Shown here: positions 34,585-43,945 of the stretch, one piece after another | Layout of the letters: every line of letters begins with the position of its first letter | Numbering within the stretch: position 1 is the stretch's first letter | From: Rubrivivax sp. | GTDB taxonomy: Bacteria; Pseudomonadota; Gammaproteobacteria; Burkholderiales; Burkholderiaceae_C | DNA length: 53,056 nucleotides | Direction of reading: 5' to 3' | NCBI GenBank assembly: GCA_030681795.1 | Contig: JAUXRG010000092.1 | Coordinates: 1 to 53,056 of the forward strand | The notes under the pieces: model-generated | What the model was told of the DNA's origin: nothing | Database searches by the model: none | What the model saw: the letters and a program-made list of their open reading frames with translations, nothing else | Translations under genes and position numbers: made by a program

Positions 34585-35187
34585 TCAGCGCGCCTTCAGC
34601 AGCAACTGCAAGTCCTGCTTCAGCGCCTCGGCTCCTGTGCCATAGCGCGTGAACAGCCGCACGCGGCCCTGGGCGTCGAAGACATAGCTGCCCGCCGTGT
34701 GGTCCATGGTGTAGCTGCCCTCGGCCCGGCCGGGCACCTTGGCGTAGAACACCTTGAAGTGCTTGGCAACGGCCCGGGTCTCTTCGGCGTTGCCGTGCAA
34801 GGCCACGAAGTCGCTACCGAAACTGCCGACGTAGGCCTTCAGCACCTCGGGCGTATCGCGCTCGGGGTCGATGGTCACGAAGATGCCCTGCACGCGCGCG
34901 CCCTCGGCGCCCAGCGCCTGTTTGACCGCAGCCAGCTCGGTGAGCGTGGTCGGGCAGACATCGGGGCACTGCGTGTAGCCGAAGAAGACGACCGCGATCC
35001 GGCCCTTGAAGTCGGCCAGGCGGCGGCGCTGGCCGTCGGCATCGGCGAGATCGAAGTCGCGCGCATATTCGGCCCCGGTGATGTCGATGGCCTTGAACTG
35101 CGCCGCCGCGGGGCTGCCGCGGTCGCAGCCCGCGAGGGCCCAGGCGGCCAGGGCCAGCGCGATCAGCCTGCGATGTGGATCAACCAT
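34585..35187 (-). CDS. SCO1/SenC family copper chaperone, 200 aa
   Basis: A lipoprotein-type signal ([11 protein letters not shown], lipobox LAGC near residue 21) anchors the protein in the inner membrane facing the periplasm. The thioredoxin fold has the copper motif CPDVCP in [15 protein letters not shown] and the distal His in [16 protein letters not shown] proteins deliver copper to, or reduce, the CuA site of cytochrome c oxidase subunit II. The ATG at 35187 overlaps the end of ctaB by 25 bases. It closes the leftward oxidase-assembly cluster and is convergent with rpoH. Confidence 0.95.
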   Translation of the reverse strand: MVDPHRRLIALALAAWALAGCDRGSPAAAQFKAIDITGAEYARDFDLADADGQRRRLADFKGRIAVVFFGYTQCPDVCPTTLTELAAVKQALGAEGARVQGIFVTIDPERDTPEVLKAYVGSFGSDFVALHGNAEETRAVAKHFKVFYAKVPGRAEGSYTMDHTAGSYVFDAQGRVRLFTRYGTGAEALKQDLQLLLKAR

Positions 35188-36080
35188 GGATTCAGGTAGT
35201 GGTCCAGCAGCAGCGCGGCAAAGAGCAGCGACAGGTGCCAGATGGAGAAGCGAAAGGTGCGTCGGGCCAGGGCTTCACTGTAGTCGCGCCAGAGCATCCA
35301 GCCATAGGCCATAAAACCCACGCCGAGCAGCAGCGCCGCAATCAGGTAGATGAAGCCACTCATGCCCTGGACGAAGGGCAATAGGGTCGCCGCAAAGAGC
35401 ACGATGGTGTAGAGGAATACCTGCAGCCGCGTGAATTCCGGCCCGTGGGTGATCGGCAGCATGGGCAGGCCGGCCTTGCGGTAGTCCTCGGCCCGGTACA
35501 GCGCCAGGGCCCAGAAATGCGGCGGCGTCCACAAGAAAATGATCAGGCACAGCATCATCGCCTCGGGGCCCACGTCGCCGGTCATCGCCGCCCAGCCCAG
35601 CACCGGCGGCATGGCGCCCGAGGCGCCGCCGATGACGATGTTCTGCGGCGTCAACGGCTTGAGCACCACGGTATAGACGACGGCATAGCCGACGAAGGTG
35701 GCGAAGGTGAGCACCATGGTCAGCGGGTTGACCCAGAAATACAGCACCGCGCTGCCCAGCGCGCACAGCACCGCCGAGAACGCCAGCGACTGCATCGTGG
35801 TCAGCTCACCCCGGGCGGTGGGACGCCAGGCGGTGCGCACCATGCGGCGGTCGATCTGCTGTTCCACCAGGCAGTTGAAGGCCGCGGCCGCGCTGGCCAC
35901 CAGCCAGATGCCCAGCGTGCCCGCGCCCGCCAGGCGCCAATCGGGCCAGCCGGGCTGCGCCAGCAGCATGCCGATGACGGCGCAGAACACGATCAGCTTG
36001 ATGACGCGCGGCTTGGTCAGCGAATAGAACTGCGCCGCACGCGAGGCCTGCGGGCGAGAGGCGGAAAGGGTCTGGGCCAT
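35163..36080 (-). CDS. ctaB: Heme O synthase (protoheme IX farnesyltransferase)
   Basis: A 305-aa UbiA-family prenyltransferase with about eight or nine membrane helices. Key motifs are [13 protein letters not shown], the first Asp-rich loop [19 protein letters not shown] and the second loop region [28 protein letters not shown]. It farnesylates heme B to heme O for the oxidase. The ATG at 36080 begins [14 protein letters not shown]. It overlaps the SCO start by 25 bases and follows ctaA by 14. Confidence 0.95.
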   Translation of the reverse strand: MAQTLSASRPQASRAAQFYSLTKPRVIKLIVFCAVIGMLLAQPGWPDWRLAGAGTLGIWLVASAAAAFNCLVEQQIDRRMVRTAWRPTARGELTTMQSLAFSAVLCALGSAVLYFWVNPLTMVLTFATFVGYAVVYTVVLKPLTPQNIVIGGASGAMPPVLGWAAMTGDVGPEAMMLCLIIFLWTPPHFWALALYRAEDYRKAGLPMLPITHGPEFTRLQVFLYTIVLFAATLLPFVQGMSGFIYLIAALLLGVGFMAYGWMLWRDYSEALARRTFRFSIWHLSLLFAALLLDHYLNPWLIHIAG

Positions 36081-36094
36081 GGGGGGCGTCGATT

Positions 36095-37213
36095 CTAGGC
36101 AGCCGCCGCGGCACAGCGCAGGCGCGGCGAGCTGCGCACCAACAGCAGCGTCAGCAGCAGCACCAGGGCCGCGGCGCCGCCCGAGTGGGCCACCGCCGCC
36201 ACCAGCGGCCAGCCCAGCACCACGTTGGCCAGCCCGCTGCCGAACTGGGCCAGCAGCAGCAGCGCCAGGAGCCCGCCCAGGCGCCTTGCGGCCGCGTCGC
36301 CCAGGCGCCAAAGCTTCCATGCCAGGCCCGCCAGCACCAGCGTCGCGACCACGGCAAACAGGCGATGCGCCATGTGCACGGCCACCAGCGCCTCGAAGGG
36401 CAACGGCGCTCCCTGCCGGGTCTGGCCCAGCTCGTGCAGCAGCGTGAAACCGTGGCCGAAGTCCATCGCCGGCCACCATAGGCCATTGCATTGCGGGAAC
36501 CCGGTGCAGGCCAGCACGGCGTAGTTCGTGCTCACCCAGCCGCCCAAGCCCACCTGCACCGCCAGCGTGGCCAGCGCCACGAGGCCCCAGCGGCGCACGG
36601 CCGCGGGCAGCGCCAGCGCGCGCCGGCCCAGGGCGGCGTGCTGCGCGGCCAACATCGCGAGCAGGATCAGCCCGCCCAGCAGATGCAGCGTCACCACCGC
36701 CGGGTAGAGCTTGAGCGTGACGGTGTATTTGCCGAACAAGCCCTGCGCGATCACCCAGGCCAGGCTCAGCGTGGGCCACCAGGGCGAAAACGGCAGGCGG
36801 CGGCGCTCGCTCCAGCCGGCCACCGTCATGACGACGATCAGCGCCCCGACAGTCATGGCCAGGTAGCGGTGGATCATCTCGATCCAGGCCTTGGACCAGC
36901 TCACCGGCCCGCCCGGCAGCGCCGCCTGCGCCGCATGGATCTCCTCGCGCGCGGCCAGCGGGCTGGCCTGGCCATAGCAGCCGGGCCAGTCCGGGCAGCC
37001 CAGGCCTGAATCGGTCAGGCGCGTGAAGGCACCGAAAACGACGAGGTCGAAGGTCAGGAATAAGGTCAGCGCCGTGAGGGCCGCCAGCCGCGCCGGCGTG
37101 TCCGCACCGCGCTGGCGCAGCCACACCCACGACAGCGGCAGCAGTGCCATCACCCCGGCCAGCAGGAGCAGCTGCAGCGCAGGCGCGTAGTCGACGAGGG
37201 CGGGCCCGTTCAT
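36095..37213 (-). CDS. ctaA: Heme A synthase (COX15/CtaA)
   Basis: A 372-aa membrane enzyme converting heme O to heme A. It has eight hydrophobic segments, the paired-helix repeat with heme-ligand histidines ([39 protein letters not shown]), and the extracytoplasmic cysteine pair in [12 protein letters not shown] plus a second pair [10 protein letters not shown]. The ATG at 37213 opens [11 protein letters not shown]. Expected partner and order: ctaB downstream, SURF1 and an assembly gene upstream. Confidence 0.94.
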   Translation of the reverse strand: MNGPALVDYAPALQLLLLAGVMALLPLSWVWLRQRGADTPARLAALTALTLFLTFDLVVFGAFTRLTDSGLGCPDWPGCYGQASPLAAREEIHAAQAALPGGPVSWSKAWIEMIHRYLAMTVGALIVVMTVAGWSERRRLPFSPWWPTLSLAWVIAQGLFGKYTVTLKLYPAVVTLHLLGGLILLAMLAAQHAALGRRALALPAAVRRWGLVALATLAVQVGLGGWVSTNYAVLACTGFPQCNGLWWPAMDFGHGFTLLHELGQTRQGAPLPFEALVAVHMAHRLFAVVATLVLAGLAWKLWRLGDAAARRLGGLLALLLLAQFGSGLANVVLGWPLVAAVAHSGGAAALVLLLTLLLVRSSPRLRCAAAAA

Positions 37214-37220
37214 TCGCCGC

Positions 37221-37934
37221 TCAACGCCCCGCCTTGTCCCACGAGGCCGAGGCCCGCAGCAGCCGCTCCAGGTCACGCTTCACACGCGGCGGTTCGGCCT
37301 GAATCGGCAGGCGCATCATCCACTCGCCCATCGGGTCGACGAGGTACAGGTGCTCCTCGAGGGCATGGCCCTCGGCCGGGGCCAGCCAGCGCGCCAGCGC
37401 CGCGCGATCGGCGCGCAAGGCGGCCACCGCCACCGGCGCTTCGATCGCCGCGCGCAGCGGGCCCGCCAGCGGCGCGTCGTCGGTGATGAACCAGACCTTG
37501 TCCAGCCGGTCCCGGTCGCGGCCGAGCATCTCGCGCAGCTGGCGCTGCATGAACAGGCGCTGGTCGCAGGCCGCGTCGCAGGCCGCGGGGCCCACGGCCA
37601 CGAGCAACCATTGCCCGCGCAGCGAGGCCGCAATCACCGGCGTGCCGTCGAGCGCGCGCAGGGCCAGCTCAGGCAGGCTGCGCGTGGGCAGGATCAGCGT
37701 GCCGTAGTTGGTGCGCGTGTCGGGCCGGATGTAGAAGTAGGTGAGGTACGAAGCGACGACCGGCGCGGCGCACACCGCCAGCACCAGCAGCATCTTCAGC
37801 CGCCCGCGCGCGGTGCGGCTGCCGGCCACCAGAACCGGGTCTTCAAGGTCGGGGGTCGCCACGCCATGCACGGTGAGCGATACGGGCTCAGGCATGGCGC
37901 GACCTGCGGGGACGGATGAGTTGGAACCAGACAT
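37221..37934 (-). CDS. Membrane-anchored thioredoxin-like protein of the oxidase cluster, 237 aa
   Basis: The sequence has one membrane helix (KMLLVLAVCAAPVVASYLTYFY), then a periplasmic part with SLRGQWLLVAVGPAACDAACDQRLFMQRQLREMLG, reminiscent of an SCO/thioredoxin fold with a C-x3-C pair where copper-binding SCO proteins have theirs. In Burkholderiales a protein of this kind regularly lies between SURF1 and ctaA, and is probably an oxidase-assembly factor; its role is unproven. The ATG at 37934 overlaps the SURF1 end by 47 bases. An ATG at 37895 (MPEPVSLT) with AGGT upstream would overlap only by eight and is a real alternative. Confidence 0.82.
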   Translation of the reverse strand: MSGSNSSVPAGRAMPEPVSLTVHGVATPDLEDPVLVAGSRTARGRLKMLLVLAVCAAPVVASYLTYFYIRPDTRTNYGTLILPTRSLPELALRALDGTPVIAASLRGQWLLVAVGPAACDAACDQRLFMQRQLREMLGRDRDRLDKVWFITDDAPLAGPLRAAIEAPVAVAALRADRAALARWLAPAEGHALEEHLYLVDPMGEWMMRLPIQAEPPRVKRDLERLLRASASWDKAGR

Positions 37935-38616
37935 ATAGGCCGATCACGAGCGCGCTCATTGCAAACCATTGGAAGGCATAGCCATAGTGCTTGTGCACAT
38001 CGGCCGCGGGTGCGGGCCATTGGCGCAGCAGGCCGTCCTGCGCCGCCCCGGCACCGTCTTCCTGCACGACCGTGAGCGGCCGCAGCCGCAGGCCGGTCTC
38101 GAGCGCGAATCCCTGCAAGTCGAGATTCTGCCGGATCGGGCCCGAGGCCGCCGCGGCGAACTCGTACAAGCGCGAGGGCTCGGGGGCAATGCGGCCGAGC
38201 AGACGCACCGGCCCTTCAGGCGGCGGGGGCGCCACGATGCGCGTACGGTCCACGGGGTCGCGCGGCAGCCAGCCGCGCTGCACCAGCACGGCGCTGCCGT
38301 CGCCCAGCCACAGCGGCGTGACGGCAAAGAAGCCCGCCCGGCCGTTCATGGTCCGGTTGTCCAGGTAGACGGTCTGCGCGGCCAGCCAACGGCCTTCGAG
38401 CACCACGCTGCGCTGCAGCTGGGCCGCGGCGGCCGCCGCATCCGCGGCCAGGTCCTGCACGGCCAGCGCGGGCAGGGCGCGTTGAGCCGTCAGCGCGGCC
38501 TGCAGCCGGTTCTTCTGGGCGGCGCGGTCGAGCTGCCACAGGCCCGCCCGCGCGGTCAAGGCGGCTGTGGCCACGGCCGCGACCAGCACGACGAGCGAGC
38601 GCCGGCTCAGCGCCAT
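37888..38616 (-). CDS. SURF1 family oxidase-assembly protein
   Basis: A 242-aa protein with an N-terminal membrane helix (RRSLVVLVAAVATAALTA), the SURF1 mark LWQLDRAAQKNRL, GFFAVTPLWLGDGSAVLVQRGW and a C-terminal helix with HKHYGYAFQWFAMSALVIG. SURF1 aids insertion of heme A into subunit I. The ATG at 38616 is taken (MALSRRSL). It is divergent from the small DUF2909 gene with a 30-base gap. Confidence 0.93.
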   Translation of the reverse strand: MALSRRSLVVLVAAVATAALTARAGLWQLDRAAQKNRLQAALTAQRALPALAVQDLAADAAAAAAQLQRSVVLEGRWLAAQTVYLDNRTMNGRAGFFAVTPLWLGDGSAVLVQRGWLPRDPVDRTRIVAPPPPEGPVRLLGRIAPEPSRLYEFAAAASGPIRQNLDLQGFALETGLRLRPLTVVQEDGAGAAQDGLLRQWPAPAADVHKHYGYAFQWFAMSALVIGLYVWFQLIRPRRSRHA

Positions 38617-38646
38617 GCGCGAAGCCCCCGGTGATAATCCCGCCCC

Positions 38647-38868
38647 ATGAAGACCCTGATCGTCCTGATGCTCGTGGCCGTGCTCGGCGCACTGGCCAGC
38701 GCGGGCGTCTTCATGCTGCGCAAGGGCCGCGACGGCGACCCGCGCAGCCCGCGCATGGCGCGCGCGCTGGCCGTGCGCGTGGGCCTGTCGGTGGCGCTGT
38801 TCCTGTTCATCCTGCTGGCCTGGTATATGGGTTGGATGCGGCCCACGGGCATCCCGCTCGGACCCTGA
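38647..38868 (+). CDS. DUF2909 twin-transmembrane protein, 73 aa
   Basis: Two hydrophobic helices (LIVLMLVAVLGALASAGVFML and VGLSVALFLFILLAWYMGW) with a polar loop between, the DUF2909 layout. It is the one rightward gene in the oxidase region and sits between SURF1 and ctaE, a regular position in betaproteobacteria. A GATAAT -10 box eight bases before the ATG suggests a leaderless transcript. The role in oxidase assembly is suspected from position alone. Confidence 0.88.
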   Translation: MKTLIVLMLVAVLGALASAGVFMLRKGRDGDPRSPRMARALAVRVGLSVALFLFILLAWYMGWMRPTGIPLGP

Positions 38869-38882
38869 CCGGTGCACAAGCA

Positions 38883-38912
38883 AGAACGCCGCTTCGTGCG
38901 GCGTTCTGCTTT
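38883..38912. terminator. Bidirectional rho-independent terminator between DUF2909 and ctaE
   Basis: A perfect 10-bp stem, AGAACGCCGC and GCGGCGTTCT, with loop TTCGT, followed by GCTTT. It lies between convergent genes (stops at 38868 and 38929). Confidence 0.85.
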
Positions 38913-38928
38913 GGGATGGGGCCCGCGG

Positions 38929-39813
38929 TCAGAGCCAGTAGACCAGGATGTAGAGGCCGAACCAGACCACGTCCACGAAGTGCCAGTACCAGGCCGCGCC
39001 TTCGAAACCGAAGTGGCGCTGCGGCGTGAAATGGCCCTTCATCAGGCGCAGGGTGATGAAGATCAGCATCAGCATGCCCACGAAGACGTGGAAGCCGTGA
39101 AAGCCGGTGAGCATGAAGAAGGTGGAGCCGAAGATGCCCGAGCTGAGCTTGAGGTTGAGCTCGGTGTAGGCATGGTGGTACTCGACAGCCTGCACGCCGA
39201 GGAAGGTGGCGCCCAGGGCCACCGTGACCCACATCCAGAAGATCGTCTTGCCGCGCCGGCCGGCGATGAGCGCGTGGTGGGCGACGGTCAGCGTCACGCC
39301 CGAAGTCAGCAGCAGTGCGGTATTGATGGTCGGCAGCGGCCAGGGGCCGATGGTGGTAAAGGGCTCCACGGTGCCGGCCGGAGACGCCGTGACGCCGCCC
39401 CCCACGCTCGGCCAGATGGCCTTGAAGTCGGGCCACAGCAGCTGGTGCTCCAGGTTGCCGAGCATGGGCAGCGCATGCACGCGGGCCCAGTACAGCGCAC
39501 CGAAGAAGGCGGCGAAGAACATCACCTCGCTGAAGATGAACCAGCTCATGCTCCAGCGGAATGACACGTCGATGCGCTCGGAGTACAGCCCGCCTTCGCT
39601 CTCGGCGATGGCCTGGCTGAACCACTGGAACAGCACGGTGAGCCAGATGACCACGCCCGCCAGCAGCACATAGGCCGCCCAGCCCGCGCCGTTGATCCAT
39701 TGCCCGGCGCCGAAGATGACGAGCAACAGGCCGAAGGCGACGAGCACCGGGTGGCGCGAAGGCGCGGGGACGAAGTAGTACGGGGCGGTGCCCGCGGTGG
39801 GGGTGGCTGACAT
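38929..39813 (-). CDS. ctaE: Cytochrome c oxidase subunit III
   Basis: A 294-aa protein with seven hydrophobic helices. Hallmarks are MSWFIFSEVMFFAAFFGALYWAR (with the conserved Glu), GATFLGVQAVEYHHA, TGFHGFHVFVG and the C-terminal AAWYWHFVDVVWFGLYILVYW. Subunit III stabilises proton uptake in aa3-type oxidases. It follows DUF2970 by about 47 bases. Confidence 0.96.
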   Translation of the reverse strand: MSATPTAGTAPYYFVPAPSRHPVLVAFGLLLVIFGAGQWINGAGWAAYVLLAGVVIWLTVLFQWFSQAIAESEGGLYSERIDVSFRWSMSWFIFSEVMFFAAFFGALYWARVHALPMLGNLEHQLLWPDFKAIWPSVGGGVTASPAGTVEPFTTIGPWPLPTINTALLLTSGVTLTVAHHALIAGRRGKTIFWMWVTVALGATFLGVQAVEYHHAYTELNLKLSSGIFGSTFFMLTGFHGFHVFVGMLMLIFITLRLMKGHFTPQRHFGFEGAAWYWHFVDVVWFGLYILVYWL

Positions 39814-39860
39814 CTTGATTTCGCTCCTCGAACGGGATTTCTGTTGAACGATGCCGGCGT

Positions 39861-40094
39861 TCAGCCGGCGGCCACACCGCTGCCGACCACCCAGCGCACC
39901 AGCCCCACCAGGACCGCGACGAACAGGGCCGCGGCCAGCAGCCCCGCGACCACCACATGCACGGGGTTGAGCCTTCGTACATCTTCTTCGTGGCCGGCCG
40001 CGCGGCGCACGCCGAAGAACGACCAGGCCACGGCGCGCATCGTTTGCAGGAACGACCCCCTGCGCGCGGCGGCCTCCCTGAGGTCCTGGCTCAT
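39861..40094 (-). CDS. DUF2970 protein, 77 aa
   Basis: MSQDLREAAARRGSFLQTMR, then AVAWSFFGVRRAAGHEEDV and one C-terminal membrane helix (VHVVVAGLLAAALFVAVLVGLV). The ATG at 40094 overlaps the ctaG stop by four bases, so they are translationally coupled. Small DUF2970 proteins accompany ctaG and ctaE in Burkholderiales; their role is not known. Confidence 0.88.
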   Translation of the reverse strand: MSQDLREAAARRGSFLQTMRAVAWSFFGVRRAAGHEEDVRRLNPVHVVVAGLLAAALFVAVLVGLVRWVVGSGVAAG

Positions 40095-40693
40095 GTGCCA
40101 GTGGCCTTCACGGCGGACCCGGCAGGCGCCTGTGGAAACTTGCCGCCGACCTCGAAGAAGGTATACGAGAGGGTGATGGTCTTCACGTCGCGCGGCAGCT
40201 TGGGGTCGACCACGAAGACCACCGGCCAGCGCTTGCTTTCGCCCGGCGCCAGCGTCCATTCGTTGAAGCAGAAGCACTGCAGCTTGGTGAAGTGCGGGCT
40301 GGCCTGCATGGGCGCATAGCTCGGGATGGCCTGGGCCGCCATGGTGCGGTTCTGCAGGTTGCGGAACTCGTACATCACGGTGGTCATCTCGCCCGGGTGC
40401 ACCTGCACCGAACGCTGCTCGGGCTTGAAATCCCAGGGTCCGCGCGAGTTGGCGTCGAACTCGATGGTGACCGTGCGCGTCAGGTCGACCTGCGTATTGC
40501 GCGCCGCCGTGCTGCCCGTCCAGCCGGCGGAGCGCAACTCGGCCAGCGTGAGCACGTTGACGCCCAGCGCCTCGCAGATCGTGCGGTATATGGGCACCAG
40601 GGCATAGCCGAAGCCGAACATCGCCGCCACCACCACCAGCAGCTTGCCGAGCATGCGGTGGTTGTCCAGCAGCAGGCGATTCACGGCCACCAT
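40091..40693 (-). CDS. ctaG: Cytochrome c oxidase assembly protein CtaG/Cox11
   Basis: A 200-aa protein with one N-terminal helix and a periplasmic copper domain. The copper ligands are in LQCFCFNEWTL (CFCF), and VHPGEMTTVMYEFRNLQ and LSYTFFE are also family marks. Cox11 delivers copper to the CuB site of subunit I. The ATG at 40693 has GAGGG upstream, just after the small ORF at 40701-40817. Confidence 0.96.
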   Translation of the reverse strand: MVAVNRLLLDNHRMLGKLLVVVAAMFGFGYALVPIYRTICEALGVNVLTLAELRSAGWTGSTAARNTQVDLTRTVTIEFDANSRGPWDFKPEQRSVQVHPGEMTTVMYEFRNLQNRTMAAQAIPSYAPMQASPHFTKLQCFCFNEWTLAPGESKRWPVVFVVDPKLPRDVKTITLSYTFFEVGGKFPQAPAGSAVKATGT

Positions 40694-40700
40694 GGCGCCC

Positions 40701-40817
40701 TCAGGAACCCAGCCAGACCATCTTGGCGACGAAGCCCAGGCCGAAGAGCAAGGCCGCCGACGCCAGGATCAACGCCAGCCTCAGGTTGGCCTTGCGGTGC
40801 TGCGCGGAAGTCGCCAT
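40701..40817 (-). CDS. Small oxidase-assembly membrane protein, 38 aa
   Basis: A complete small gene reading MATSAQHRKANLRLALILAS and then AALLFGLGFVAKMVWLGS, that is, a short basic head and one membrane helix. It lies in a 134-base gap between ctaD and ctaG and fills it neatly: ten bases after the ctaD stop, seven before the ctaG start. Small proteins of this form are annotated in many Burkholderiales at this place as cytochrome oxidase small assembly proteins; the function is inferred from position. It is easily missed. Confidence 0.85.
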   Translation of the reverse strand: MATSAQHRKANLRLALILASAALLFGLGFVAKMVWLGS

Positions 40818-40827
40818 CCCCGCGCCC

Positions 40828-42486
40828 TCAGCCGACCACGCGGGTGGCCGAGGCGTCCAGCTTGGGCGGCGTCTCGAAGGTATGCCAGGGCGCCGGCGAC
40901 GGCAGTTCCCACTCCAGCCCTTCGGCGCCCTCCCAGGGCTTTTGCGGCGCCGGCTGTCCCTTGCCGCGCATCATCGGCACGACCACGGCCAGGAAGAAGT
41001 AGACCTGCGCCAGGCCGAACGCGAAGCCGCCGATCGAGGCCAGCATATTGAAATCGGCGAACTGCATCGGGTAGTCGGCATAGCGCCGCGGCATGCCCGC
41101 CAGCCCCAGGAAATGCATCGGGAAGAAGGTGACATTGAAGGCGATCAACGACCACCAGAAGTGGATCTTGCCGCGCGTCTCGGAGTACATCACGCCGGTC
41201 CACTTCGGGCCCCAGTAGTAGACACCGGCGAACATCGCGAACAAGGAACCGGCCACCAGCACATAGTGGAAGTGCGCCACCACGTAGTAGGTGTCCTGCA
41301 GCTGGATGTCGATGGGCGCCATGGCCAGCATCAAGCCCGTGAAGCCGCCCATCGTGAAGACGAAGATGAAACCGACCGCCCAGAGCATGGGCGTCTCGAA
41401 GGTCATCGAGCCGCGCCACATGGTGGCCAGCCAGTTAAAGATCTTGACCCCCGTGGGCACGGCGATGAGCATGGTCGCGTACATGAAGAAGAGCTGCCCC
41501 GTCACCGGCATGCCGGTGGTGTACATGTGGTGCGCCCAGACGATGAACGAGAGGATGGCGATCGACGCCGTCGCATACACCATCGAGGTGTAGCCGAACA
41601 GCCGCTTGCGCGCAAAGGCCGGGATGATGGCGCTCACGATGCCGAACGCGGGCAGGATCATGATGTAGACCTCGGGGTGGCCGAAGAACCAGAAGATGTG
41701 CTGGTACATCACCGGGTCGCCGCCGCCGGCGGGGTTGAAGAAGCTGGTGCCGAAGTGGCGGTCGGTCAGCGTCATGGTGATCGCGCCGGCGAGCACCGGC
41801 ATCACCGCGATCAGCAGGTAGGCGGTGATCAGCCAGGTCCAGGCGAACAGCGGCATCTTCATCAGCGTCATGCCCGGCGCGCGCATGTTCAGCACCGTGA
41901 CGATGATGTTGATCGAGCCCATGATCGAGCTGGCGCCCATGATGTGCATGGCGAAGATGCCGGCGTCCATGCTCGGGCCCATCTGCAGCGTCAGCGGCGC
42001 GTACAGCGTCCAGCCCGCCGCCGGCGCGCCACCCGGCATGAAGAACGAGCCCACCAGCATCAGCGCGGCCGGAATGAGCAGCCAGAAGCTGAGGTTGTTC
42101 ATGCGCGCGAAGGCCATGTCCGCGGCGCCGATCTGCAGCGGGATCATCCAGTTCGCGAAGCCCACGAAGGCCGGCATGATGGCGCCGAAGACCATGATCA
42201 GGCCATGCATCGTGGTGAGCTGGTTGAAGAGCTCGGGGTTGATGAATTGCAGCCCGGGCTGGAAGAGCTCGGCGCGGATGCCCAGCGCCAGCACGCCACC
42301 CACCATCAGCATGGTGAAACTGAACAACAGGTACATCGTGCCGATGTCCTTGTGGTTGGTGGCGTAGAGCCAGCGCTTCCAGCCGTGCGGCGGGCCGTGG
42401 GCGTGGTCGTCGCCGTGGTCATGGCCGCCGGCCGCGGGCTTGCCGTGGCTTGCCTCGGGGCCGTGATGATCGAGAACTGCGCTCAT
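40828..42486 (-). CDS. ctaD: Cytochrome c oxidase subunit I
   Basis: A 552-aa heme-copper oxidase core with about 12 helices. Heme and CuB ligands are visible: [11 protein letters not shown] (heme a His), the HPEVY loop of [15 protein letters not shown] (CuB His and its cross-linked Tyr), [11 protein letters not shown] (two CuB His), and VVAHFHYVL (heme a and a3 His). K-channel and D-channel residues look normal, which makes it an A-type oxidase. A His-rich N-terminal tail ([14 protein letters not shown]) is a variable feature. Gene order is ctaC-ctaD-small ORF-ctaG-DUF2970-ctaE. Confidence 0.97.
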   Translation of the reverse strand: MSAVLDHHGPEASHGKPAAGGHDHGDDHAHGPPHGWKRWLYATNHKDIGTMYLLFSFTMLMVGGVLALGIRAELFQPGLQFINPELFNQLTTMHGLIMVFGAIMPAFVGFANWMIPLQIGAADMAFARMNNLSFWLLIPAALMLVGSFFMPGGAPAAGWTLYAPLTLQMGPSMDAGIFAMHIMGASSIMGSINIIVTVLNMRAPGMTLMKMPLFAWTWLITAYLLIAVMPVLAGAITMTLTDRHFGTSFFNPAGGGDPVMYQHIFWFFGHPEVYIMILPAFGIVSAIIPAFARKRLFGYTSMVYATASIAILSFIVWAHHMYTTGMPVTGQLFFMYATMLIAVPTGVKIFNWLATMWRGSMTFETPMLWAVGFIFVFTMGGFTGLMLAMAPIDIQLQDTYYVVAHFHYVLVAGSLFAMFAGVYYWGPKWTGVMYSETRGKIHFWWSLIAFNVTFFPMHFLGLAGMPRRYADYPMQFADFNMLASIGGFAFGLAQVYFFLAVVVPMMRGKGQPAPQKPWEGAEGLEWELPSPAPWHTFETPPKLDASATRVVG

Positions 42487-42582
42487 TGGTGAGTACCTTC
42501 GTGCTGGGCACTCCGGTATGAGCCCTTCGGGCGGCCGGGCGTGCTCATGGGTTTCCCTGACTTCGTTCGTTTCGGCGACGGC

Positions 42583-43758
42583 TTACTTGCGCGCGGCAAG
42601 CACCTGGGTGGGCTGGATGGCCTGCCCCGTGTGATTGCCCCAGTTATTCTTCGTGAAGGTGATGACGGCCGCGATCTCGGTGTCGGACAGCGTCTTCCAC
42701 GACGGCATGGCGCCGTTGTTCTGGCCATGCAGCAGCACCTGGATCTGCTTGGACGGGTCGGCGTCCACCACCACGGCCGCGCCATCCAGCGGCTTGAACG
42801 GGCCGCCGCCCTTGCCGTCGGCCTTGTGGCAGGCCACGCAGTTGGCGGTGTAGACCTTCTCGCCGCGGGCGACCAGCTCCTCGAGCTTCCAGGTCTTGGC
42901 CGGGTCATCGGCCGCGGCGGCCATCTCCTTCTTCTTGCCGTCGACCCACCGGGCGTAGTCGACGTGGCTGAGGACCTTGACGTGGATCGGCATGTAGGCG
43001 TGCTCCTTGCCGCAGAGCTCGGCGCACTGGCCGAAGTAGTCGCCCGTCTTCTCGGCACGGAACCAGGTGTCGCGCACGAAGCCGGGGATGGCGTCCTGCT
43101 TGACCCCCAGGGCCGGCACCATCCAGGAGTGGATGACGTCGTTGGCGGTGGTGATGATGCGGACCTTGCGGTCCACCGGCACGACCAGCGGGTTGTCCAC
43201 CTTGAGCAGGTAGTTGTCGCCGCTGGGCTTGCCGGAGTCGGACATCGCGCGTTGCCCGGGGTCCAGGGCCGACAGGAAGCCTATCCCCTCGCCTTCGCCC
43301 TTGAGGTAGTCGTAGCCCCATTTCCACTGGTAGCCCGTGGCCTTGATGGTGAGGTCGGCGTTGCTGGTGTCCTTCATCGCCACCACCGTGCGCGTGGCCA
43401 TTGCGCCCATCGCCACGACGATGAGGAAGGGCAGCACCGTCCAGGCAATCTCGACGCCCACGCTTTCGTGGAAGTTGGCGGACTTGTGCCCGAGCGACTT
43501 GCGGTGGCGCAGGATCGAATAGAACATCACCCCGAACACCGCCACGAAGATCGCCACGCAGACGACGAGCATGAAGTTGTGCAGCCAGTGCTGCTGCTCG
43601 GCGATCTTCGTCACCGGCGCGTGCAGGTTGAGCTGGCGCACCGCCGGGCCGCCCGGCAAGTCGTTGACGGCCCAGGCCGCGCCCGACGCCAACGTCGCGC
43701 CCAGGGTGGCCAGCGGTCGGGACAAGTGGAGGCAAAGCGCGGCGGTCTTCGTATTCAT
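42583..43758 (-). CDS. ctaC: Cytochrome c oxidase subunit II with fused cytochrome c domain (caa3 type)
   Basis: A 391-aa protein. A signal peptide (MNTKTAALCLHLSRPL, then TLGATLASGAAWA) is followed by two helices, then a periplasmic cupredoxin domain with the CuA ligands in YFGQCAELCGKEHAYM and an aromatic patch in TGYQWKWGYDY. The C-terminal part carries a c-type heme motif, TANCVACHKADG, and a downstream Met, so electrons can pass through a fused cytochrome c. The ATG at 43758 gives the signal peptide. GAAGTGA lies upstream. A perfect FNR-type box at 43887-43900 lies about 130 bases before the start. Confidence 0.96.
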   Translation of the reverse strand: MNTKTAALCLHLSRPLATLGATLASGAAWAVNDLPGGPAVRQLNLHAPVTKIAEQQHWLHNFMLVVCVAIFVAVFGVMFYSILRHRKSLGHKSANFHESVGVEIAWTVLPFLIVVAMGAMATRTVVAMKDTSNADLTIKATGYQWKWGYDYLKGEGEGIGFLSALDPGQRAMSDSGKPSGDNYLLKVDNPLVVPVDRKVRIITTANDVIHSWMVPALGVKQDAIPGFVRDTWFRAEKTGDYFGQCAELCGKEHAYMPIHVKVLSHVDYARWVDGKKKEMAAAADDPAKTWKLEELVARGEKVYTANCVACHKADGKGGGPFKPLDGAAVVVDADPSKQIQVLLHGQNNGAMPSWKTLSDTEIAAVITFTKNNWGNHTGQAIQPTQVLAARK

Positions 43759-43886
43759 CGTCGATGTCACTTCAATGCAAGGCGCCGCGGCGCGACGGTT
43801 CGGGCTGCCCTGCCGATTCCACGCGGCGCTGCCGCTGGCGCACGGGCTTCGAGGGCCATGGGTCGGTGCAGCGCGCCGCACAAACC

Positions 43887-43900
43887 TTGATCTCGATCAA
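43887..43900. promoter_or_regulatory. FNR/Anr-type box upstream of ctaC
   Basis: TTGATCTCGATCAA is a perfect match to TTGAT-N4-ATCAA. It lies in the 187-base gap between ctaC (start 43758) and the leftward methyltransferase gene. A TAGAAT -10-like box on the minus strand at 43911-43916 would put the transcript start just upstream of the box, so an FNR dimer would sit near +4 to +17 and repress ctaC under low oxygen. The rest is inference. Confidence 0.75.
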
Positions 43901-43945
43901 AAGCGCGCGGATTCTAGCCCAGGCATTTTTCCCCGTGAGGGAGGG

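Noticed and set aside
36092..36097. TAGAAT before ctaB as an own promoter
   Set aside because: The hexamer contains the ctaA stop codon, so it may be chance; ctaB is more likely read from the ctaA message.
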